DNA of 64,000 nt from Methylobacterium persicinum. GTDB taxonomy: Bacteria; Pseudomonadota; Alphaproteobacteria; Rhizobiales; Beijerinckiaceae. The position numbers and the translations under genes are program-made. The notes below the pieces were generated by a model that saw only the letters and a program-made list of their open reading frames with translations, searched no databases and was not told the DNA's origin. The stretch covers positions 1-64,000 of the forward strand of contig NZ_BPQX01000037.1 of NCBI RefSeq assembly GCF_022179525.1, written 5' to 3'. This document shows positions 9,529 to 18,394 of this stretch, piece after piece; the stretch's first letter is position 1; each line of letters starts with the position of its first letter.

Positions 9529-9653
9529 CCGGGCGCATGACAGATCAGTCCACGGTCGTCGTCGTCCGGTGCCTTGCTGTCGTCCCAACCCGCGTTCATT
9601 AATCGATTCCTAACGGCCCAGTTCGCTCCGGCTGGCGCCCGCAGGGAATGAAT

Positions 9654-10358
9654 ATGGTCCGCGTCTCCCATCTGGTTCCGGTCGGCCTCGTCGCTTTCCT
9701 CGCTTGTGCCTCACCGCCGGACACGATGGCGGCCCGTCTGTTCGGGGCCGGCCCGGCGCTGGCGCAGGAGGCGGAGGCTCCCGCGCAGGATGCCGCCCCC
9801 ACCCGCCGGCAGCGGCATGCCGCCCGGAGCCACAGTCGCAAGAGCGAGCGGAGCGAGGTGACGCCTCCGGGGATGCAGCAGGCCGTCCCGGTGGCGATCT
9901 TCGGGGGCTGGAACGTTTTCGTGAACGGCGATGCGCGCAGCCGAATCTGCTACGCGATCTCGCAGCCCCAGACCCGCTCGCCCAAGACCCTCAAGCGCGA
10001 CAGCGCCTATCTGTTCGTGACCGTCCGCAAGGCGGAGAACGTGCCCAACGAGGTGGCGGTGATGCTGGGCTTCCCGCCGAAGCCCTCCGCGGCGCAGGTC
10101 AAGGCGGGTTCGCCGGCCGCCCCCACCGATCCGAGCCTGAATCTCGGCACCACACGCTACGGGCTGGTGGTCAAGGACGGCAACGCATGGCTGCAGAACC
10201 CCACCGATGAGGCGCGGGTCGTCACAGAGATGAGTGGCCGCGCGCCCAAGCTGACGATCAAGACGACGTCAATGCGCGGCAACCCGACAAGCGACGAATA
10301 CGACCTTGCCGGCTTTGCGGAGGCGATCAAGCGCGCCCGGGACGAGTGCAGCAAGTAA
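9654..10358 (+). CDS. Invasion-associated locus B (IalB) family protein
   Basis: Exported protein of the IalB family, named after a Bartonella invasion locus but common as a periplasmic or envelope protein of unknown role in free-living alphaproteobacteria. The 234-residue product has a signal peptide ending around GPALAQ, a low-complexity Ala/Arg linker, and the family core from about residue 80 (GGWNVFVNG...SRICYAISQP, two conserved Cys overall). The ATG at 9654 has GGGA at a better distance than the in-frame ATG at 9648. Confidence 0.8.
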   Translation: MVRVSHLVPVGLVAFLACASPPDTMAARLFGAGPALAQEAEAPAQDAAPTRRQRHAARSHSRKSERSEVTPPGMQQAVPVAIFGGWNVFVNGDARSRICYAISQPQTRSPKTLKRDSAYLFVTVRKAENVPNEVAVMLGFPPKPSAAQVKAGSPAAPTDPSLNLGTTRYGLVVKDGNAWLQNPTDEARVVTEMSGRAPKLTIKTTSMRGNPTSDEYDLAGFAEAIKRARDECSK

Positions 10359-10446
10359 GGTTCGCGTTCGGGCCGGAAGGCAGCGGAATTCCGGAAGACT
10401 TCCAGTCGTGAACGGGCGCGCGGGTCTCGCCGCGCGCCCTCGACTG

Positions 10447-10746
10447 TCAGACCGCGATCGGCCGAGGCGCCTTGCGGGCGCCGGGCCGCGTCAGGTCGCG
10501 GGCGGCGCGGGCTGCCTGCTCCGGGTTGCGGAACAGCATCCCGTCCAAGCCGTCGAAATCCCGCGAGGCGGAGAAGAACCGCACGCCCCGGTCCTCCGGG
10601 ACGGCGATACCGGCGGCGACCTCGCCGATCTCGATCACCCGTGCGAGGGCGGGGGCCGGCTGGAACAGGGCCGGCGGCGGTTCGGCTGAGGGGAGGGGAG
10701 TGTCAGGGTTATTCACGGTTGAAACGAGCGAAAGAGATCTGGGCAT
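10447..10746 (-). CDS. Hypothetical protein
   Basis: A 99-residue protein of no family I recognise. It has a Pro-rich N-terminus and a more structured second half (RGVRFFSASRDFDGLDGMLF, then NPEQAARAARDLTRPG). The ATG at 10746 has AGGGAG 11 bases upstream. It is convergent with the IalB-family gene. It could be a conserved genus-level protein; coding is supported mainly by frame length and composition. Confidence 0.5.
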   Translation of the reverse strand: MPRSLSLVSTVNNPDTPLPSAEPPPALFQPAPALARVIEIGEVAAGIAVPEDRGVRFFSASRDFDGLDGMLFRNPEQAARAARDLTRPGARKAPRPIAV

Positions 10747-11138
10747 CGAACGTGCGACTCCCTGGGCCGGCGCAAAAGCCGTGCCTGATTGCGATGACGG
10801 GCCGGTGACTCCTCGGACGAGGAAAGAGCGCGGCTACAGTCGACAGCGCGATCCAGGAAAATTCTTCAGCCGATGCAGAACGATCATTGCAGTCACGTTG
10901 TCCTCCAAATTGAAGGACCGCGAGGCCAAACCAGCCCTCGCAGTGCTTTAGCGTTTGGTGACGCGGCGCAAGCGACGCTAATCAAATCACCGCGGCCGGC
11001 CTCCGCAAGGCCGACGCAGTGATGATGCGCCGGGCTGCAGCAGGCGTCAATGGAATTGTCTGCCGTTTCAGGTGCGAATGCCGGTGGAAACCATGCGGCT
11101 GAAGCATGCGACGCAGCAACAGCTTCTCCAGAGCGAAT
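10747..11138. other. Intergenic region without a recognised gene
   Basis: About 390 bases between the hypothetical gene and the HAD phosphatase gene. It is less GC-rich than its surroundings in places (for example around 10915-10990 and 11120-11145). I see no convincing ORF, tRNA or terminator. It must contain the promoter of the leftward hypothetical gene. Confidence 0.5.
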
Positions 11139-11816
11139 TTAACCTGTGATCACCTTGGAGAGGTTCGAATAGTCGGAAAATATCGTGGCGGCTCCGGCGC
11201 GTAGCAGATCGGCCCCCTCCGGGTCGTGACCCCAATGGCCACCTCCCGTAAAGCCGACGACGCGCATGCCCGCGGCCACCGCCGCCGTGACGCCCGGGAC
11301 GCTGTCCTCGATGACGAGACATGCGGCTGGTGCAGCCCCCATCCTTTCCGCCGCGAACAGGAAGAGGTCGGGGTGCGGCTTCCCCCTCGGGACCTGGGTC
11401 GAGGAGAACACGTTCCCGGAGAAGAGCGGCAGCAGGCCCGTAAGGGTCAGCGAATGGCGCAGCCGCACGGGATCGCTGCTCGATGCCACGCAGACGGGCA
11501 CGCTCAGCGCGCGGATCGCCCCGGCGACGCCGTTGAGGGCCTTCAACTCTCGGTCGAAGGTGGCGAGGGTCTCGGCCTTCACGTCGTCCACGAAGCCCGC
11601 CGGTGCGGCGACACCGTAATCGCGTTCGATATGGCCCATGATCGAGGGCATCGACGTACCGGCGAAGCGGCTGCGCACCGTCTCGAGGTCGATGGGAACG
11701 CCGATCCGGTTGAGGCCGGCCGTGAGGCAGGCGAGGCTGAGGGGTTCGCTGTCGACGAGGACGCCGTCGCAGTCGAAGATGACGAGGGCCGGTGCCGTTC
11801 CTGCGTTCCCCGTCAT
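11139..11816 (-). CDS. HAD-superfamily hydrolase (phosphoglycolate phosphatase/beta-phosphoglucomutase-like)
   Basis: Cytosolic phosphatase or phosphomutase of HAD subfamily IA. The 225-residue protein has motif I DCDGVLVDSEP near the N-terminus (nucleophile and acid/base Asp), motif II CVASSS, motif III Lys in RGKPHPDLFLFAAERMG, and motif IV VIEDSVPGV. The helical cap domain lies between motifs I and II. The second of two tandem ATGs (11816) has GGAGG at a workable distance. The substrate cannot be told from sequence; phosphoglycolate or small sugar phosphates are typical. Confidence 0.88.
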   Translation of the reverse strand: MTGNAGTAPALVIFDCDGVLVDSEPLSLACLTAGLNRIGVPIDLETVRSRFAGTSMPSIMGHIERDYGVAAPAGFVDDVKAETLATFDRELKALNGVAGAIRALSVPVCVASSSDPVRLRHSLTLTGLLPLFSGNVFSSTQVPRGKPHPDLFLFAAERMGAAPAACLVIEDSVPGVTAAVAAGMRVVGFTGGGHWGHDPEGADLLRAGAATIFSDYSNLSKVITG

Positions 11817-11956
11817 CATCCCTCCGTACCGGGAGCCCATCCCTCGAACCGGGGCTGTGACATGGGGGAGGGCCGGCAGGCAACCGCTTGCACAGGTGCG
11901 CCGCAGACCGTAGGCCGATGGCCGCGCCACTGCCGGCGCGGCTCGATGACCCGGTG

Positions 11957-12277
11957 ATGCTCCGCTTCCTCGCCCGTCTGCTCGGCCTGTTCTTCATGGC
12001 GGGGGGCTTTGTCGCCCTGGTCTATGACGGTGCCCGCTCCATCGCCAATAACGGGCCGAGGATCACATCCCTGTCGGATGTGATCGCCTTGCTGTTCAAG
12101 GACAAGGCCGGGGCGCTGCAGACCGGCGTGGAGGGCGCGGCACCCTGGCTCTGGCACGTGCTCGGCCTGCCCCTGACCCTGGCGCCGGTCTCGCTGGTCG
12201 GCCTCGTGCTCGGTGCGGTCCTGCTCTGGCTGGGCCAGCCGGGCCGGGAACCGATCGGCTTCCTCACCCGCCCTTGA
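11957..12277 (+). CDS. Small conserved membrane protein
   Basis: A 106-residue protein with two hydrophobic segments: residues about 3-22 (FLARLLGLFFMAGGFVALVY) and about 70-97 (LPLTLAPVSLVGLVLGAVLLWL). Similar short two-helix proteins in rhizobia are sometimes annotated as PetM-like, but I would not assign that function. The start at 11957 places the first membrane helix at the N-terminus; an ATG at 11918 is possible. It is divergent from the HAD phosphatase gene and convergent with the LOV gene. Confidence 0.65.
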   Translation: MLRFLARLLGLFFMAGGFVALVYDGARSIANNGPRITSLSDVIALLFKDKAGALQTGVEGAAPWLWHVLGLPLTLAPVSLVGLVLGAVLLWLGQPGREPIGFLTRP

Positions 12278-12292
12278 GCGGGGACTGGAGGG

Positions 12293-12787
12293 TCAGACGT
12301 GGGCCGGAATCTTGGCTTCTGCCTCGGCCAGCCGGGCTTTGAGTTCCGCGATCTCCGCCCGTAGCCGGTGATGCTCCGACACGTCGAGCTGCGAAGCGAA
12401 GAAGTAGACCACCTTGCCCTCCTCGTCCCGCACGGGGCCGACGTAGAGCGCATTCTGGAAGGTCGATCCGTCCTTGCGGTAGTTCAGGATGTCGATCCGG
12501 ATATCGACCTCGTCCCGGATCGCTTCGCGGATCCGGTTCACGGCCTCGGCGTCGGTGCCGGGTCCCTGGAGGAAACGGCAATTGCGGCCGGTGACCTCAA
12601 GGCGGGTGTACCCCGTCAGCTTGAGGAAAGCGTCGTTGGCGAAGACGATCGGGTTGTCGAATTGCCGGGGGTCGGTCACGATCATCGGCATGCGCGTCGC
12701 CCGCACAGCCGCGGCGAACGGATCGCCCTTGACGGATTCGCTTTCCAGGTTTCCGAGCAGACTGCCGGTGGTCTGTTCCGTCCCCAA
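12293..12787 (-). CDS. Short LOV-domain blue-light photoreceptor
   Basis: LOV domains bind FMN and form a photoreversible cysteinyl-flavin adduct in blue light. The protein (164 residues from the TTG at 12787) has the core motif GRNCRFLQG with the adduct cysteine (residue 70), the flavin-contacting [12 protein letters not shown] and [18 protein letters not shown] segments, and ends in a coiled-coil-like helix ([20 protein letters not shown]). There is no kinase, GGDEF or HTH effector, so it is a short LOV protein. The start is uncertain: the TTG has GGGGGAAG just upstream, but the frame is open earlier. Confidence 0.88.
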   Translation of the reverse strand: MGTEQTTGSLLGNLESESVKGDPFAAAVRATRMPMIVTDPRQFDNPIVFANDAFLKLTGYTRLEVTGRNCRFLQGPGTDAEAVNRIREAIRDEVDIRIDILNYRKDGSTFQNALYVGPVRDEEGKVVYFFASQLDVSEHHRLRAEIAELKARLAEAEAKIPAHV

Positions 12788-12976
12788 GTCGACTTCCCCC
12801 AAATGGCCGGCGTCGCAGCGCCGCCGTTCACTATGTAGAACTACGAAGCTGCGCGGAAGGTCTACCCCTCGCATGACTTTCAACGCTGCGGCGATGGAGA
12901 TTATCCCTCTCCGCTTTCGAAGCAGGCTTTTCGGGCCCATATTGGCGTGAGATTGAGCGACCCGAGAGGAAGAGCC

Positions 12977-13633
12977 ATGTTCCTTTTCCGCAAGAAGGCC
13001 GAGATGCCGAGTGCGGCCGATGCCCTGCCGGGCCGTCCGACACCGATCCCCACGGCCGACCGGCACTACGTGAACGGCAATCCTTTGAAGGGCCCCTTTC
13101 CCGCGGGGATCGAGTCGGTCGTCCTCGGCCTCGGCTGCTTCTGGGGCGCCGAGCGGCGCTTCTGGCAGGTGCCGGAGGGCGTGTTCGTCACCGCCGTCGG
13201 TTATGCGGGCGGTTACACCCCGAACCCGACCTACGAGGAAGTCTGCAGCGGTCGGACGGGCCATAACGAGGTCGTGCTGGTGGCCTTCGACCCGGCGGTG
13301 CTCCCTTTAGAGGCCCTGCTGCGCATCTTCTTCGAGAGCCACGATCCGACCCAGGGCATGCGCCAGGGCAACGATGTGGGCACGCAGTACCGCTCCGGTA
13401 TCTACACGAGCGACGACGGGCAGAGGCGGACAGCGCAGGCCGTGCGCGACGCCTATGCCGGCGCCCTGAAGTCGAAGGGATTCCCGGATGTGACGACCGA
13501 GATCGTGCCGCTCGACACGTTCTATTACGCCGAAGCCTACCACCAGCAGTACCTCGCCAAGAACCCGGGCGGCTATTGCGGTCTCGGCGGCACGGGCGTC
13601 AGCTGCCCCGTCGGGGTCGGCGTACCCGCCTGA
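12977..13633 (+). CDS. msrA: Peptide-methionine (S)-S-oxide reductase
   Basis: Reduces methionine-S-sulfoxide in oxidised proteins. The 218-residue product has the GCFWGAE active site (Cys 54), [26 protein letters not shown], and the recycling C-terminal region [14 protein letters not shown] with two cysteines. The start at 12977 was preferred to the ATG ten codons upstream because of the nearer GAGGAAGAG ribosome binding site. It is transcribed away from the LOV photoreceptor gene, with about 190 bases between them. Confidence 0.97.
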   Translation: MFLFRKKAEMPSAADALPGRPTPIPTADRHYVNGNPLKGPFPAGIESVVLGLGCFWGAERRFWQVPEGVFVTAVGYAGGYTPNPTYEEVCSGRTGHNEVVLVAFDPAVLPLEALLRIFFESHDPTQGMRQGNDVGTQYRSGIYTSDDGQRRTAQAVRDAYAGALKSKGFPDVTTEIVPLDTFYYAEAYHQQYLAKNPGGYCGLGGTGVSCPVGVGVPA

Positions 13634-13645
13634 TCCGGAAGGACG

Positions 13646-14068
13646 TTACCGGGGTGTCTCCGGGTCGCCCTTCTGCGCGACCGGCTTGAGCAGGCCGGTC
13701 GCGCTGGCCACGAGCGTGCCGTCCCCGTCGCGGATGACGGCCTCGCAGAACGCCACCGAGCGTCCGCCGCGGGTGACCCGCCCTTCCGCCTCAAGCGTGC
13801 CGCGGCCGGCGTTCAGGAACCGAACCTGCATATCAAGGGTCACGACGGGACCTCCGGCGGCGAGGCGGGCGGCGGTTCCCATCGCCACGTCGAGGAGCGT
13901 GCACAGGATGCCGCCGTGGGCAATGCCGAGGTTGTTGGCATGGTCGGGCCTGAGGACGAGGCGGAGGAGCGTCCTCCCCTCGGTGACCTCCAAAGCCTCG
14001 ATCCCACAGAATTGAACAAACGGAATGTGCGCGCCGAAGATCGTTTCGGGATCCCATTCCGTCATCAT
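13646..14068 (-). CDS. PaaI-family hotdog thioesterase
   Basis: Acyl-CoA thioesterase-like protein with a single hotdog fold. The 140-residue protein shows the family AHGGILCTLLDVAMGTAA active-site helix and the TLDMQVRFLNAGRGTLEAEGRV strand region. The ATG at 14068 was preferred over a TTG 14 codons upstream. It is convergent with msrA (12 bases between stop codons). The substrate is unknown; hydroxyphenylacetyl- or other aryl/acyl-CoA esters are typical of the family. Confidence 0.85.
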   Translation of the reverse strand: MMTEWDPETIFGAHIPFVQFCGIEALEVTEGRTLLRLVLRPDHANNLGIAHGGILCTLLDVAMGTAARLAAGGPVVTLDMQVRFLNAGRGTLEAEGRVTRGGRSVAFCEAVIRDGDGTLVASATGLLKPVAQKGDPETPR

Positions 14069-14414
14069 ATCGACCCCATCCTTCAGTGCGATCTGGCTGA
14101 AATGCCGCAATGCACGCAGCGGTCGTCCAGTGCAGGCATACCAGATCCGGCAAGTTTAAACCCATAGTTGTTCAGCGTCGTACTGCTGATGCGAATGGGT
14201 GGAAAAGCGACGCATGGAACGAAGCCGATGCGCTTAGGGCGTGTGCCGGTGGTTCCGCCTTGAAATTTGCACTCTGCACGACTGAGGTTGCATCGAGCCT
14301 GAATAATCGTGACAGATTTCTATGGGATTGGCCAAATTTCTGTTCTCATGTCTCTTGATTTTATCGCCCAAACGTTAGAACCGTCGCTGAAGCCCCAAGG
14401 AGAGGGAATCAACG
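14069..14414. other. Long AT-richer leader between the thioesterase gene and mucR
   Basis: About 345 bases without a convincing ORF. The part nearest mucR (about 14260-14380) is clearly AT-richer than the genome background, with TTGAAATTT and several TpA steps. MucR proteins bind such AT-rich sites and commonly repress their own gene, so autoregulation here is a reasonable inference. Confidence 0.45.
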
Positions 14415-14927
14415 ATGGACGATACCACAGCAGTCCCCTACGAGAGCTTGATCGAGCAAGCGTCGGATATCGTGTCCGCCTATGTCTCGAATAATTCAGT
14501 ACCGGTCGGGGAATTGCCGGCGCTTCTGGCTGGCGTACATGAAGCGCTCCTGAAGCTTGCGTCGCCGCCGCCCGCGACGCCCGAGGTTGCGGACAAGCCG
14601 ACCCCGGCCCAAATCCGCAAGTCGATCACGCCGGATGCCCTGATTTCGTTCATCGACGGCAAGCCCTACAAGACCTTGAAGCGGCATCTCTCGCGCAACG
14701 GGCTGACCATCGAACAGTACCGTGAGCGGTACGGCCTGCCGCGGGATTATCCATCGACGGCCGCGAGCTACTCGGCTCAGCGTTCGGAACTCGCTCGCAG
14801 CCTCGGCCTTGGCCAGCAGCGCCGCAAGTCCGCGGCGCCTGCCGAAGCCCCGGCGGCGGAAGCGGTCGAGAGCACCGAGAAGCCCAAGCGCGCCTCGCGG
14901 CCGCGCAAGGCTAAGGAACCGGCCTGA
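14415..14927 (+). CDS. MucR/Ros-family transcriptional regulator lacking zinc ligands
   Basis: MucR/Ros proteins are H-NS-like regulators of exopolysaccharide, motility and virulence genes in alphaproteobacteria. The 170-residue product has an N-terminal oligomerisation region, the family core IRKSITPDALISFIDGKPYK followed by TLKRHLSRNGLT, then EQYRERYGLPRDYP and the C-terminal GLGQQRRK, and an extra Ala/Lys-rich tail. Where Ros has C-x2-C...H...H, this protein has Ser and Asp for the cysteines and keeps only one His, as in zinc-free Mesorhizobium Ml proteins. AAGGAGAG precedes the ATG. A strong terminator follows. Confidence 0.92.
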   Translation: MDDTTAVPYESLIEQASDIVSAYVSNNSVPVGELPALLAGVHEALLKLASPPPATPEVADKPTPAQIRKSITPDALISFIDGKPYKTLKRHLSRNGLTIEQYRERYGLPRDYPSTAASYSAQRSELARSLGLGQQRRKSAAPAEAPAAEAVESTEKPKRASRPRKAKEPA

Positions 14928-15046
14928 GACGACCGGGTTCGCAGCCTCCCCGCGAGGGTGCGACATTCGTCTCCCTCTTTCCGATCGAGGGGACGGGGCG
15001 CGGACAGGTCCCGCGTCCCAGCTTTCACCGGGACTCAATTGACTTC

Positions 15047-15080
15047 AAAGGTGTCTGCCCAACCGGGGCAGACACCTTTT
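15047..15080 (+). terminator. Rho-independent terminator of mucR
   Basis: A 14-base-pair perfect stem (AAAGGTGTCTGCCC and its complement) with a short loop and TTTT at the end, about 120 bases after the mucR stop codon. Confidence 0.85.
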
Positions 15081-15127
15081 GTCGTTTTGGGCCCGGGTAA
15101 ATCTGGGCCCAAGTGACTTGGAGCGGG

Positions 15128-15412
15128 TCAGCGCGAGTTGCCGCCGCCGCCGGCGCTGCCGTTCGGGACGGCGAGTTCCGGCCGGCCGGCATTGCCGCCC
15201 GCCGCCGAATTGGAGGTGAAGGTCTCGGCGCCAGTGGCCCCGCGGGGGATCGTCACGCTCACATCCCCGCCCGTATTGTTGCGGCTAATGATCGCGAAAC
15301 CGCCGGGCGGTACGAAGACACCGGGAGGGAGCGGTTGGGCTGTTGCCACGGTCGCCGCCGCCGGCAGCGCCGACAGCACCGTGACGAGGGTGAGAGCGAG
15401 TTTGGTCATCAT
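15128..15412 (-). CDS. Small exported Gly/Pro-rich protein, unknown function
   Basis: A 94-residue protein with a clear signal peptide (MMTKLALTLVTVLSALPAAA, cleavage probably near ATAQP). The mature part contains PPGVFVPPGGFAIISRNNTGGD, a Thr/Ser region, and a Gly/Asn-rich C-terminus. No family is recognised. An AGGACAGG ribosome binding site lies just before the tandem ATGs at 15412/15409. It is convergent with mucR and separated from it by the terminator. Confidence 0.65.
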   Translation of the reverse strand: MMTKLALTLVTVLSALPAAATVATAQPLPPGVFVPPGGFAIISRNNTGGDVSVTIPRGATGAETFTSNSAAGGNAGRPELAVPNGSAGGGGNSR

Positions 15413-15535
15413 CCTGTCCTTTGTCGTCTTGTTCCTCAGCATGTCCTGACGTCCGCCGAACGGGACAATGCTGTATCTTAAAGGTGTCGCGGGCTTGTGG
15501 GTCGGACCCAGGTTGGTTGGCGGCTAGGCTCGATC

Positions 15536-15718
15536 TCAGGCGAAATCGGCGAGGTCGTCAGCCACGTCCCCGGCGTCGCGATCGAGGCGAGCCTGCTCTT
15601 CGGCCGATCCGCCGCCTCGCCCGGACCCGTCGGTGGGCGAGGGGTCGTGCTGCTTCCCCCGGGGCGGCACGTTGGCCCGGTCCGGTCCGGTTTCGGACGA
15701 TGCTGGTGGATCACCCAT
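15536..15718 (-). CDS. Possible small hydrophilic protein
   Basis: A 60-residue ORF in an otherwise gene-free stretch (15413-15933). The product is hydrophilic, with a Pro/Gly/Ser-rich first half and an acidic helical end (EEQARLDRDAGDVADDLADF). AGGAT lies four bases before the ATG. No family is recognised, and GC-rich DNA easily gives chance ORFs of this size, so this is a weak call. Nothing else is evident in the stretch. Confidence 0.35.
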   Translation of the reverse strand: MGDPPASSETGPDRANVPPRGKQHDPSPTDGSGRGGGSAEEQARLDRDAGDVADDLADFA

Positions 15719-15933
15719 GGCTATCCTCAGCCTGCAGCGTGACGCGATCCGTCACCGGCGCCCACCGGACTGTGAGCGTGGAGCGAATTCTGTGTCAAAG
15801 CCGAAGGGGGAGGTCGCGTTCCGGACAGACGGCGCCTCCGAGCAAGACGCCGCAGGGTCGGCTCACCCCTCGCATGGACCGGTGGGCATTCGGATCTGTC
15901 GTCGTGTTGGACCGGCCTGAAAGGGGGAAGTGT

Positions 15934-16398
15934 TTGGGGCAACGGTACGGGTTGGAAATCCGCGCGGTGTCGGGGAGCGATGCGCCGGGCCTTGTCGCAC
16001 TTCTGGAAGCGCCGGAAGGTCGCCGCATCGAGCCGGCCGATATGGCGGCCCGTGTGGACGCCCTCGTCCAGGCCGGGGGAAGCATCCTCGTGGCCGTCGA
16101 GTGGGGGCCGCCGAGCGGCGTGATCGCCGTTCAGCCGCTGCATGACCTCGCGGCGCCCCGCCCCGCGGGATTGATCGTCGCCCTGGCCGTATCGGAGGAT
16201 GCCCGTCGCCGGGGGATCGGCCGGTTGCTGGTGAAGGCCGCCGCCCGATCGGCGAGGCTCGCCGGATGCGACCGCCTTCTGCTCTTCGCCCATGACGCGT
16301 CGGATGGGCTTGCAGACTTCGCCGCCGCCGCGGGTTTCCTGCCGGAAGGACCCTACCTCGTCCGGCCGCTCCTAAGGCGGGGGCCTTCGGCGGATTGA
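15934..16398 (+). CDS. GNAT-family N-acetyltransferase
   Basis: Acetyl-CoA-dependent acetyltransferase of unknown substrate. The 154-residue protein has the GNAT core with motif A GLIVALAVSEDARRRGIGRL (R-x-x-G-I-G pyrophosphate loop) and motif B CDRLLLFAHDASDGLADFAA followed by AAGFLPEGPYL. The TTG at 15934 with AAGGGGGAAG upstream gives a family-like N-terminus (GQRYGLEIRAVSG); an in-frame ATG at 15874 would add 20 residues. Confidence 0.8.
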   Translation: MGQRYGLEIRAVSGSDAPGLVALLEAPEGRRIEPADMAARVDALVQAGGSILVAVEWGPPSGVIAVQPLHDLAAPRPAGLIVALAVSEDARRRGIGRLLVKAAARSARLAGCDRLLLFAHDASDGLADFAAAAGFLPEGPYLVRPLLRRGPSAD

Positions 16399-16538
16399 GT
16401 GGGTGGGGTGGCCGGAAGTTTTCCACAGGTCCCGCCCGGTCCCAGGCTGGTGCAGGTCGGATTCGCAGCAGCTTAAAGGTCGATTCACGCCGCCGGGTTA
16501 GGTTTGCCTAACGGTACTTTTGCGTAAACCGGTCCCTG

Positions 16539-17684
16539 ATGCCTGCATCCGATGCGCTGCCGGACCTGTCCGGGCTCCTCGAACTTTCGAGGATCGAACA
16601 GCTTGACCTCAAGCCGGTCATCCTGCGCGTCCAGACGGACCTGTATCTCCGTGCGCCGCGCCGGGATCGGGCTGCCCGCGAAACCTTCACGTCCCTGGCC
16701 TGCGGCCTGATCCCCACCGTCGATCAGGAGACTGCCTGTATCGTGGCCGAGAAGCTCGCCGGCCATCCCGAGGCTCCCCAGGCGGTGCTCGACGCCCTGG
16801 CGGCGAGGGGCGGCCCGGTCCGCGCGGCCATCCTTGCCGGAAGGGCCGCCGGAGCGGTTCACGTCGGTGTGGGGGATCCCCCCGACGACGCGGGGGAGGA
16901 GGCGCCCCTTCCCGCCATGCTCACGGCGCGTCTCGCCTCGCTGCCGTCATTGCGCCGGGAGGCCATCGAGGACCTGTCCCGCGACGGGCGGCCGGAGGTC
17001 GATCTGGCCCTGGCCCTCAACCGCGGGATCGTCCTCGCGGGTGCTCCCCTGCGGCGGCTCGTGGACCGGGCCCGACGTGCGCCCGACCTCGCCTATGTCC
17101 TCCTCGCCAGGGGCGACCTGCCGCCACCCGACCTCGCGCCCCTTTATCTCTACGCGGATCCGGCTCGGCGCGAAGCCATTGTGAGGGCCGTCGAGGCCAC
17201 GGCGGGCCTTCGGCCCTGCCCGCCCGTCCCCCGCGGCCTGGGGGCCACCCTGACGGCCCTGTCGACGGACCGGGACGTGGCCGCCTTCGTCTCGACCCTG
17301 GCGAACTATCTCGGCCTGCCGCAGGATTTCATCACGGCCGTCGAGGAGGCCGCCGCCCGTTACGATCTGCTGGCGGTGGCCATGCGTGCGGTCGGCCTGC
17401 ACGAGGACGAAGCGGTCTACGTCTTCCTCACGCTCAACCAGGGCGTCGCCTGTTCGGCTCAGCGCGTCTCCGCCCTCGTCTCGGTGTTCCGCTCGTTGAC
17501 GCGGGCCACGGCCCGGGACCTCCTGGCCGCCCTCCTCGACAGCCCCCTGGCCGAACGGACGCCCGAACTGTACCGCCCCTATCACGGCCCCGAGGCGTCT
17601 TTTCGTCATGGGGGCGAGCGCGCTGCGCCGCGGCGTGCGTCCATGCCGTTGCTGCCCGTCCGCCCGGCCCGCGAGGCCAACTGA
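16539..17684 (+). CDS. DUF2336-family protein
   Basis: A 381-residue alphaproteobacterial protein with the DUF2336 helical-repeat region (from about residue 10, LSRIEQLDLKPVILRVQTDL, through FTSLACGLIPTVDQ to AAILAGRAAG) and a second helical half around residues 220-340. The function of the family is not established; it is predicted to be cytosolic and alpha-helical. The ATG at 16539 has no strong ribosome binding site. It stands alone between the GNAT gene and a leftward small membrane protein gene. Confidence 0.75.
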   Translation: MPASDALPDLSGLLELSRIEQLDLKPVILRVQTDLYLRAPRRDRAARETFTSLACGLIPTVDQETACIVAEKLAGHPEAPQAVLDALAARGGPVRAAILAGRAAGAVHVGVGDPPDDAGEEAPLPAMLTARLASLPSLRREAIEDLSRDGRPEVDLALALNRGIVLAGAPLRRLVDRARRAPDLAYVLLARGDLPPPDLAPLYLYADPARREAIVRAVEATAGLRPCPPVPRGLGATLTALSTDRDVAAFVSTLANYLGLPQDFITAVEEAAARYDLLAVAMRAVGLHEDEAVYVFLTLNQGVACSAQRVSALVSVFRSLTRATARDLLAALLDSPLAERTPELYRPYHGPEASFRHGGERAAPRRASMPLLPVRPAREAN

Positions 17685-17823
17685 GCCCTCCGTTGGCCTG
17701 TCGCGCGGGAACGTCGTGGTCACCACGCACCGGGGCACGACCCGGCGCTGGATGATCGAAGTTACGGTGACAGTCGTGGGTGAGCACGTCGTTTGATCGG
17801 CGTGATCGCGATCCCTTAAAGGG

Positions 17824-18135
17824 TCAGCGATGCTCGATACCCCGCCATGCCGGGGCCCGATCAGCTTCGCTGAGCGTATCGTGGGACGGCGCGGACGGAT
17901 CGGGCTCGGCCGCCCGGCGCGCGAGTTCCGCCATCAACCCACGGGCGAGCACATCGCGCACGACCTTCTCGCGAGTCTCTGTGGGCAGGGCCGCCGCCGC
18001 GGCCGGGAGGATCGCGGCGGGGGAGGGGAGGGCCGTCAGCTTGCGCGCCTCGACGACCGGATCCGCGCCGCCGCGCATCAGCGCGAAATAGGTGAGGGCG
18101 CCGACGACGAGGACGACGCGCAGGACGAACAGCAT
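17824..18135 (-). CDS. Small membrane-anchored protein, unknown function
   Basis: A 103-residue protein with one N-terminal transmembrane helix (MLFVLRVVLVVGALTYFALM) and an Ala-rich helical exterior ending in a charged tail. It includes ETREKVVRDVLARGLMAELARRA. The start at 18135 has AAGGGGC at a good distance; an ATG five codons upstream is possible. No family is recognised. It is divergent from the histidine kinase gene, with about 260 bases between them. Confidence 0.6.
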   Translation of the reverse strand: MLFVLRVVLVVGALTYFALMRGGADPVVEARKLTALPSPAAILPAAAAALPTETREKVVRDVLARGLMAELARRAAEPDPSAPSHDTLSEADRAPAWRGIEHR

Positions 18136-18394
18136 CGGGCGCCCCTTCATGAAGCCGGTGCCGACAATCCGCCGGGTTTAATGAAGTGCCCGTCAACCGT
18201 CCGGGGGATTCCGACGACATGGTGAACATCGTCTTCGCCGCGTCTGGTTACCTCGTGGAAAGCATCTCCGGCGGTCGTCCAAGTCCCGCAACACTCGTTT
18301 AAGGGGGGTCTGAGACCGTAGCGTAGTCGTTCGAAAGTCGAACCGGAGGCGTTTCGGGTGTCTGACGAACACCTTGACGCCGCGCGTGTGAGTC

